This document shows positions 33,941 to 38,631 of a stretch of 38,631 bases of DNA, piece after piece (position 1 is the stretch's first letter; every line of letters starts with the position of its first letter). The position numbers were made by a program, and so were the translations under genes. The notes beneath the pieces are model-generated. The model was not told the origin of the DNA. It worked only from the letters and a program-made list of their open reading frames with translations, and ran no database searches. Location: assembly GCA_025452005.1 (NCBI GenBank), contig JANWJK010000365.1, positions 1 to 38,631 on the forward strand, read 5' to 3'. The stretch is from Acetobacteraceae bacterium. GTDB lineage: Bacteria; Pseudomonadota; Alphaproteobacteria; Acetobacterales; Acetobacteraceae.

Positions 33941-33949
33941 AAGGTCTTT
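33941..33949 (+). promoter_or_regulatory. AAGGTCTTT box upstream of the first SDR-type gene
   Basis: AAGGTCTTT lies 39 bases before the ATG at 33989. It matches eight of nine bases of AAAGTCTTT boxes found about 53-54 bases before the paralogous SDR-type gene and before the cyclase gene further on. A common operator or promoter element is inferred from position and similarity only. Confidence 0.35.
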
Positions 33950-33988
33950 TCCCGAAGATTCCCAATCGTCGACAAGGGAGGTTGAGCG

Positions 33989-34741
33989 ATGAAAATCGTC
34001 GTCATTGGCGGCACCGGCCTGATCGGCTCCAAGACCGTCGCCATCCTGCGCCAGGGCGGCCATGAGGTCGTTGCGGCCTCTCCCCAAAGCGGGGTCAACA
34101 CCATCACCGGCGAGGGAGTCAAACAGGTTGTAGCCGGCGCGCAGGTGGTAATCGACCTCGCCAACTCACCTTCATTTGAGGACAAGGCGGTACTGGAATT
34201 CTTCCAGACCTCTGGCCGCAACCTTCTAGCGGCGGAGGCCGCAGCGGGCGTCCGGCACCATGTCGCGCTCTCGATCGTCGCAACAGACCGGACAGACAAC
34301 GGCTATTTCCGCGGCAAGGTCGCCCAAGAGAGACTGATCGTGGCCTCCGGCATCCCCTACACCATCATCCGCGCGACCCAGTTCCTGGAATTCCTCGGCG
34401 GCATCGCCGATTCGAGTACGGATGGAAACAGCGTCAGGCTTCCGCCCTGCCTCTTTCAGCCCATCGCGGCGGACGACGTTGCTGCCGTTGTTGCCGATGT
34501 GGCGCTCGCGGCACCGCGCGGCAGCATCGTCGAGATCGCCGGCCCGGAACGAGCACAGTTCAGCGAAATCATCGCCCGCTATCTGAAAGCAGTCGATGAC
34601 CCGCGTAAGGTCGTGAGCGACCCCGAAGCCCAATATTGGGGTGGCCGCGTCGAGGAGCGTTCGCTCGTGCCGTTGGGCGAAGCCCGTCTCGGCCGCATCG
34701 GTTTAGACGAGTGGGTCCGCCGCTCACGGGCGAAAGCCTGA
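33989..34741 (+). CDS. NmrA-like NAD(P)-binding atypical SDR protein, copy 1
   Basis: 250-residue cytoplasmic protein with an N-terminal Rossmann fold: MKIVVIGGTGLIGSKTVAIL (GxxGxxG dinucleotide loop), VIDLANSPSFEDKAVLEFFQ, VRHHVALSIVATDR, GIPYTIIRATQFLEFLGGIA. It belongs to the atypical SDR/NmrA-like group, which includes both enzymes (quinone or flavin reductases) and redox sensors; the catalytic YxxxK motif is not evident, so its reaction is unknown. GGGAGG lies 10 bases before ATG 33989. A paralogue is encoded on the other strand at 35605-36348. A cupin gene follows after 30 bases. Confidence 0.9.
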   Translation: MKIVVIGGTGLIGSKTVAILRQGGHEVVAASPQSGVNTITGEGVKQVVAGAQVVIDLANSPSFEDKAVLEFFQTSGRNLLAAEAAAGVRHHVALSIVATDRTDNGYFRGKVAQERLIVASGIPYTIIRATQFLEFLGGIADSSTDGNSVRLPPCLFQPIAADDVAAVVADVALAAPRGSIVEIAGPERAQFSEIIARYLKAVDDPRKVVSDPEAQYWGGRVEERSLVPLGEARLGRIGLDEWVRRSRAKA

Positions 34742-34771
34742 TCGCATCCGCCAACCGAAGGACGAGGCTCC

Positions 34772-35188
34772 ATGCAACGCATCCTCTGTTCGCTGCTTGT
34801 CGCCACACTGCCGTTCGGTGGCGTCCACGCGGACACGCCGAAGGAGAAGAGCGCCAAGGTGACCCTCGTCTACCAGCACGAGTTGCCGAATGTCCCAGGC
34901 AAGAGCATCAAGGGCGTGCTCGTCGAATATGGCCCGGGCGGTTACTCGCCTGGCCACACACATCCCAAATCCGCCTTCATCTACGCCACCGTGCTTGAGG
35001 GAGCGATGCGCAGTCAGGTCAACGACGGACCGGTGACGACCTACAAGGCCGGGCAGAGCTTCTCCGAGCTGCCCGGCGACCGCCACGCGGTCAGCGCCAA
35101 TGCCAGCAAGACGAAGCCGTGCAAGCTCCTCGCGGTGTTCGTGGTGGATACGAACGAGACGGAACTGACGATCCCGTTCGGGAACTGA
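34772..35188 (+). CDS. Exported cupin-domain protein
   Basis: 138-residue secreted protein. A signal peptide (MQRILCSLLVATLPFGGVHA) precedes a single cupin barrel with PGGYSPGHTHPKSAFIYATV and LEGAMRSQVNDGPVTTYKAG and SELPGDRHAVSANASKTKPC, containing the metal-binding His-His-Glu type residues (GHTHPK and PGDRH). Periplasmic cupins of this kind are of unknown function; some bind metals or quench small molecules. GAAGGACGAGG precedes the ATG. Cotranscribed with the SDR-type gene upstream. Confidence 0.9.
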   Translation: MQRILCSLLVATLPFGGVHADTPKEKSAKVTLVYQHELPNVPGKSIKGVLVEYGPGGYSPGHTHPKSAFIYATVLEGAMRSQVNDGPVTTYKAGQSFSELPGDRHAVSANASKTKPCKLLAVFVVDTNETELTIPFGN

Positions 35189-35192
35189 GGTC

Positions 35193-35483
35193 TCAGTCGC
35201 GCCGATCCAGGTCGGCGAGCGCCTGTTGGTCAGCCTGGCAGCGCCGGTTGCTGATCGGGGTGCGCGCACCGGTTTTGGTGTCTAGCATCAGGGCCTTCGC
35301 CAGCGCCCGCACGCAGGCATGGTCCAGACCGTTCTGGTCACGACATAGAAAGAGCGCCTCTGACATCGCGGGTGACGCCGCGGCGGCCTGGCTGGTCGCC
35401 GGCTTCGGTGTCAGCGGCAAAACAGCGGCCCACAGGGCAATGAGCCCGACTGCCACTGCGGCGGCTTTGATGAACTGGCGCAT
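35193..35483 (-). CDS. Small exported hypothetical protein
   Basis: 96 residues with an N-terminal hydrophobic segment (MRQFIKAAAVAVGLIALWAA, VLPLTPKPATSQA) that is either a signal peptide or an anchor, then a short soluble part with three cysteines (LFLCRDQNGLDHACVRALAK and NRRCQADQQAL). No family recognised. AGGACAG precedes ATG 35483. It is convergent with the cupin gene, with 4 bases between the two stops. The 121 bases between it and the second SDR-type gene show no other gene. Confidence 0.65.
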   Translation of the reverse strand: MRQFIKAAAVAVGLIALWAAVLPLTPKPATSQAAAASPAMSEALFLCRDQNGLDHACVRALAKALMLDTKTGARTPISNRRCQADQQALADLDRRD

Positions 35484-35604
35484 GACGATCTGTCCTATGC
35501 GTGATGAACGTCACGGAGGACCCTGCCGGCCCCAGTTGGGCCGGCGCGGCGTCCGGGGATAATCACGATCGCACCTTGCTTTGCGAAGCGCAGATCGCTC
35601 CGCG

Positions 35605-36348
35605 CTATGCCTGGGCCAGCCACGTTTCGAACGACGTGGGGCCGATGTGCGGGTTGTCGCCGGGGGTGAGGGACTTGTCGTTCAGCTCCGCGCCGAAATA
35701 GCGCGCGTGGATGTCGGTAACCACTTCGCGGGTATCGTGCTTTGCTGCGAGATAGCGGCGGACGAGATCGTCGAGACCGATGCGTTCCGGTCCGGCCAGT
35801 TCGATCACCCCGTTCGCTGGCGCCAGCGTTGCCACCTTGGTCACCAGAGCGGCGACGTCGTCGGACGCAACAGGCTGCAGATGAGCCGGCGACAGGCGAA
35901 CGCGCTGGCCATCGCTCGCCGATTGAGCGATCCCGCCGAGAAACTCGAAGAACTGGGTGGAGCGGATGATCGTGTAAGGGATTCCGGATGCTTTGATCAG
36001 CTCCTCCTGGGCGGCCTTCGCGCGAAGGTAGCCGCTTTCCGGCAGGCGGTCGGTGCCGACCACCGACAGAGCGATGTGATGTCGCACGCCGGCAACCTTT
36101 TCTGCCGCGGCGAGGTTACGGCCCGCCGTCTTGAAGAAGTCCAGCACGGCTGCGTCCGCGAACGAGGGGGAGTTCGCGACGTCGATGACGATCTGCGCAC
36201 CCGCGAGAGCTTCGGATAGTCCTTCTCCGGTGATGGTGTTGACGCCTGTGTTGGGTGCCGCCGCGATGACCTCGTGGCCCATCTGACGCAGATTCGACAC
36301 AACCTTGCTGCCGATGAGGCCGGTGCCGCCGATGACAACGATCTTCAT
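35605..36348 (-). CDS. NmrA-like NAD(P)-binding atypical SDR protein, copy 2
   Basis: 247-residue paralogue of the protein encoded at 33989-34741, sharing MKIVVIGGTGLIGSK, GVNTITGEG, AGAQ-VIDxANSPSF, VRHHxALSxVxTDR, GIPYTIIRxTQFxEFLGGIA and AGPER. The loop GGTGLIGSK binds NAD(P). The two differ mostly in the C-terminal half, which in this copy ends NPHIGPTSFETWLAQA. Same role limits apply as for copy 1. ATG 36348 follows GGAGAAG. The arrangement (two paralogues facing each other around a cupin and a small exported gene) suggests a local duplication with later insertion or inversion. Confidence 0.9.
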   Translation of the reverse strand: MKIVVIGGTGLIGSKVVSNLRQMGHEVIAAAPNTGVNTITGEGLSEALAGAQIVIDVANSPSFADAAVLDFFKTAGRNLAAAEKVAGVRHHIALSVVGTDRLPESGYLRAKAAQEELIKASGIPYTIIRSTQFFEFLGGIAQSASDGQRVRLSPAHLQPVASDDVAALVTKVATLAPANGVIELAGPERIGLDDLVRRYLAAKHDTREVVTDIHARYFGAELNDKSLTPGDNPHIGPTSFETWLAQA

Positions 36349-36402
36349 GATTGCTTCTCCGTCCTTGGGGTCGATGAACGGAGGATGGCCGAGAGCGCGC
36401 GG

Positions 36403-36429
36403 AAAGACTTTGCCGCGACGTCCAAATGG
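36403..36429 (-). promoter_or_regulatory. AAAGTCTTT box and CGTCCAAATGG box upstream of SDR copy 2
   Basis: On the minus strand AAAGTCTTT (36403-36411) lies 54 bases before the SDR start. Next to it CGTCCAAATGG (36419-36429, plus-strand reading) is identical in eleven bases to a sequence at 37642-37652 before the wHTH/TolB gene. A further GTCCAAA occurs at 36442-36448. They are candidate binding sites for a local regulator; this is inference from shared sequence. Confidence 0.4.
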
Positions 36430-36495
36430 CCTTGGGTTTTTGTCCAAAGATGTTGGAGACCGCGGTGCTCCGGGACCGGAAACGGGTCGTAGGTC

Positions 36496-37500
36496 TCAAG
36501 TCGACGGTGCCCCGGACCGCCCATGCGCGGTCGCTGGTCCGGGGGTCAACCGCAGGCTGAGCGCACCGACGATCTCGTGCGTGACCTCGTCCTGCACGGC
36601 GAAGACGTCGGTGAGATCCCGGTCGTAACGGTCTGCCCAGACGTGCATTCCCGTCGCGGCGTCGATCAGCTGGGCGGTGATGCGCACCCGATTGTCGACC
36701 TTCCGCACACTGCCTTCGACCACGTATCGGACGCCCAGCTCGCGACCAACCTGGGTCACGCTGACCGGACGGCCCTTGTAGGTGAAGGTCGAATTGCGCG
36801 CGATAACCTGCAGGCCGGCGATCCTTGAGAGGTCGGTGATGAGGTCCTCGGCCAGCCCGTCGGCGAAGTACTCCTGCTCGGGGTCAGCGCTCAGGTTGTC
36901 CAGCGGCAGCACCGCGATTGAGGACCTGCCTGGAGGGGCGGGAACGGGTGAAGGCGCCGGTCCGGCCAGGTCGAGGGCGATCCGGTACGCGCGGACGGGT
37001 CGGGCGATGTTCTTCATGCGTTGCTCGCCCAGATCCTCGAACCGCACGGTGGCGATCTTGTCTTGCACCTGCTCGTGCGCCGAGGCCGACAAGCAGATGC
37101 CGCCCGGCTCCGCCAAGGCCTCCAGGCGGGCGGCCACGTTGACGCCATCGCCGTAGAGGTCGCCGTTCTGCACGATTACGTCGCCAAGGTTGAGACCGAT
37201 CCGAAACGCCAGCCGCCTGTCCTGTGGTACGGCGCGGTTGCGCGCGGCCATGCCCTGCTGGATATCGACGGCGCACCTGACCGCGTCGACCACACTGGCG
37301 AACTCGACGAGCAGGCCGTCACCGGTTGTCTTGACGATCCGGCCGGCGTGCTGGGCAACGGCGGGATCGATCAACTCGCGCAGGTGCGCCGTCAGCGCGG
37401 TCAGGGTGCCGTCCTCGTCGGCGCCCATGAGCCGGCTGTAGCCGGCGACGTCGGCCGCAAGGATCGCGCAGAGCCGCCGCGCGCTTCTTTCCGCTGCCAT
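36496..37500 (-). CDS. Class III cyclase fused to TolB-like domain, lacking the usual TPR part
   Basis: 334-residue cytoplasmic protein. The N-terminal class III cyclase domain (about 10-180) has AILAADVAGYSRLMGADEDG, GRIVKTTGDGLLVEFASVVD, and LYGDGVNVAARLEALAEPGG, with metal Asp, Lys and Asn/Arg all present, so cAMP synthesis is likely. A TolB-N/FlgO-like domain follows (about 193-315; SSIAVLPLDNLSADPEQEYF, ARNSTFTYKGRPVSVTQVGR, VVEGSVRKVDNRVRITAQLI). Family members normally continue with several TPR repeats for a total near 600 residues; this one stops at SLRLTPGPATAHG. The truncated form may still be functional. Divergent from the wHTH/TolB regulator gene that shares the second domain. Confidence 0.9.
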   Translation of the reverse strand: MAAERSARRLCAILAADVAGYSRLMGADEDGTLTALTAHLRELIDPAVAQHAGRIVKTTGDGLLVEFASVVDAVRCAVDIQQGMAARNRAVPQDRRLAFRIGLNLGDVIVQNGDLYGDGVNVAARLEALAEPGGICLSASAHEQVQDKIATVRFEDLGEQRMKNIARPVRAYRIALDLAGPAPSPVPAPPGRSSIAVLPLDNLSADPEQEYFADGLAEDLITDLSRIAGLQVIARNSTFTYKGRPVSVTQVGRELGVRYVVEGSVRKVDNRVRITAQLIDAATGMHVWADRYDRDLTDVFAVQDEVTHEIVGALSLRLTPGPATAHGRSGAPST

Positions 37501-37553
37501 GCCCGTGTGCCGTGCCGTAATCGTGTGAGCCGACTGTGCGGATTGGCGGGCAG

Positions 37554-37562
37554 AAAGTCTTT
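37554..37562 (-). promoter_or_regulatory. AAAGTCTTT box upstream of the cyclase/TolB gene
   Basis: AAAGTCTTT (plus-strand reading) lies 53 bases before the cyclase start at 37500, at nearly the same distance as the identical 9-mer before SDR copy 2. The core is near-palindromic (AAAG-T-CTTT), so it reads almost the same on both strands. Confidence 0.4.
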
Positions 37563-37601
37563 TCAGCCGCCTTGTGGCATGCTTGAATTTCGCATGATTG
37601 T

Positions 37602-37654
37602 TCGTCCAAGGACGATACGGTCAGGCGGAGGCTCGCCGCTTCGTCCAAATGGAC
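37602..37654. promoter_or_regulatory. Two palindromic GTCCAA-type sites before the wHTH/TolB regulator
   Basis: TCGTCC-AA-GGACGA (37602-37615) and GTCCA-AA-TGGAC (37643-37654) are perfect inverted repeats. They share TTCGTCCAA as a direct repeat at 37601 and 37640, 39 bases apart. They lie 17-69 bases before the regulator's GTG and so could be operators for autoregulation or for the divergent cyclase (inference). Confidence 0.5.
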
Positions 37655-37670
37655 CATCGCGTGGGGCTGC

Positions 37671-38631
37671 GTGCGATACCGGTTTGGCGATTTTGTGCTC
37701 GATTCCGACCGGCGGGAGCTCGCCCGTGGGGCCGAGACGATTGTCATCGGACCGCAGGTTTTCGACTTGCTGCTTCATCTGGTGCGGAACCGCGAACATG
37801 TCGTGACCAAGGACAATCTGATCGATGTGGTCTGGGGCGGCCGGATCGTTTCGGAATCCACCCTGACCAGCCACATCAACGCGGTACGCAGGGCAGTCGG
37901 TGACACCGGCGACGAACAACGCCTGGTCCGTACGATCGCGCGCAAGGGCTATCGGTTTGTCGGTGACGTTGGGGAAACCGCTGCGGCAGCAGGAGCGGGT
38001 GGCGCCAAGTCGGATGTGACCGGCCTGCCCGTTCCGGAACGGCCATCCATCGCTGTCCTGCCATTCCTGAACCTCAGCGGCGACCCAGGCCAGGATTACT
38101 TCGTGGACGGCGTGGTGGACGACATCATCTCCGCCTTGTCCCGACTGCGTTGGCTCTTCGTCATCGCGCGCAATTCAAGCTTCACCTACAAGGGGCGAGC
38201 CATCGACGTAAAGCAGGTGGGCCGTGAACTTGGCGTGCGCTACGTACTGGAAGGCAGCGTGCGCAAGGCGGCGAACCGGGTGCGGATTACCGGCCAGATC
38301 ATCGATGCCAACGCGGGAGCCACTCTCTGGTCGGAGCGCTTCGAAAGTGCGCTGGACGACGTCTTCGAATTGCAGGACGAGATGGCCACCAGCATCGTCG
38401 GCGCGCTGGTGCCGCACCTGGAGCGCGCGGAGATCGAGCGCGCGCGCCACAAGCCGACCGAAAGTCTCGACGCCTACGACCACTACATGCGTGGCATGTG
38501 GAAGTTCCGGCAGGTTTCCAGGGGCGCTTCCGACGAGGCGTTGCCACTGTTTTACGAGGCAATCCAGCGCGATCCGGAATTCGCGTCGGCCTATGCCATG
38601 GCCGCCTGGTGCCATTCCTGGCGCAAGCTCA
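37671..38631 (+). CDS. Winged-helix (OmpR-type) regulator with TolB-like and TPR domains, 3' end beyond window
   Basis: The open frame runs to the window end with 320 codons present. The N terminus is a Trans_reg_C winged-helix DNA-binding domain (residues about 1-100; FGDFVLDSDRRELARGAETI, GPQVFDLLLHLVRNREHVVT, WGGRIVSESTLTSHINAVRR, IARKGYRFVGDV) with no receiver domain before it, as in CadC-like and other one-component regulators. A TolB-N/FlgO-like domain follows (about 120-250; PSIAVLPFLNLSGDPGQDYF, ARNSSFTYKGRAIDVKQVGR), then the first TPR-type helices (LDAYDHYMRGMWKFRQVS, LPLFYEAIQRDPEFASAYA). The GTG at 37671 gives the standard start; no in-frame ATG lies nearby upstream. Divergent from the truncated cyclase. 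It has no stop codon in the window. Confidence 0.88.
   Translation, partial: MRYRFGDFVLDSDRRELARGAETIVIGPQVFDLLLHLVRNREHVVTKDNLIDVVWGGRIVSESTLTSHINAVRRAVGDTGDEQRLVRTIARKGYRFVGDVGETAAAAGAGGAKSDVTGLPVPERPSIAVLPFLNLSGDPGQDYFVDGVVDDIISALSRLRWLFVIARNSSFTYKGRAIDVKQVGRELGVRYVLEGSVRKAANRVRITGQIIDANAGATLWSERFESALDDVFELQDEMATSIVGALVPHLERAEIERARHKPTESLDAYDHYMRGMWKFRQVSRGASDEALPLFYEAIQRDPEFASAYAMAAWCHSWRKL

Noticed and set aside
36349-36495. Possible decayed TPR segment after the truncated cyclase
   Set aside because: In another frame a short LETYD resembles the usual start of the TPR part, but what follows does not, so chance similarity is likely.

Overview
The window is GC-rich, densely coding chromosomal DNA from an alphaproteobacterium, most likely of the Rhodospirillales/Acetobacteraceae type. 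The evidence is a SAM-II riboswitch (an alphaproteobacterial RNA), a class I PHA synthase, an AlaC-type aminotransferase beside homoserine dehydrogenase, a DUF1127 protein, and many GTG starts with 4-bp stop/start overlaps. No rRNA, tRNA, CRISPR array, transposase or prophage gene was seen.

Layout. 1-2 kb: 5' part of phaC, divergent from a Pro/Ala-rich OmpA-like lipoprotein. 2-6.4 kb: an alaC-like aminotransferase with an apparent 1-base deletion, a BrnT-type toxin/Xre antitoxin module with a very clear promoter/operator, a small unknown ORF, hom, and a TMEM175-type channel. 6.4-8.9 kb: an atypical LuxR-type regulator and a catalytically dead trypsin-like PDZ protein, divergent from an intact DegP-like protease. 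8.9-11.1 kb: methionine genes metW and metZ, with a SAM-II riboswitch before metZ and a relic of an IclR regulator before metW. 11.1-15.8 kb: exported beta-helix protein, apaG, folE, a CmcJ-type oxygenase with a DUF1127 gene opposite a GcvA-like LysR regulator, and a PAS protein. 15.9-17.5 kb: nudC, a small lipoprotein, a DUF488 protein. 17.6-24.4 kb: a compact minus-strand operon (YdiJ-type FAD/Fe-S oxidoreductase, DUF924, DUF2237, thiL) divergent from serine-glyoxylate aminotransferase and a YghU-like glutathione transferase. 24.4-26.3 kb: a metallophosphoesterase and a CPA1 antiporter. 26.6-32.4 kb: class III cyclase, MATE exporter, EmrAB-type pump. 32.4-38.6 kb: a widespread palindromic repeat, a KirBac channel, two paralogous NAD(P)-binding proteins around a secreted cupin and a small exported protein, then a cyclase/TolB-like protein divergent from a winged-helix/TolB-like regulator that runs off the window.

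How the genes work together. hom, metW and metZ point to homoserine-derived amino acid synthesis, with metZ under S-adenosylmethionine control. sgaA and the YdiJ-type protein point to 2-hydroxy/2-oxo acid metabolism. The last 5 kb looks like a small regulatory neighbourhood: the wHTH/TolB regulator, the truncated cyclase and both SDR-type genes have similar short palindromic sequences in front of them, a possible local regulon (inference). The other locus of most interest is the paired active and dead HtrA-like proteins with a degenerate response regulator. All functional calls come from reading motifs by eye; no database search was run.
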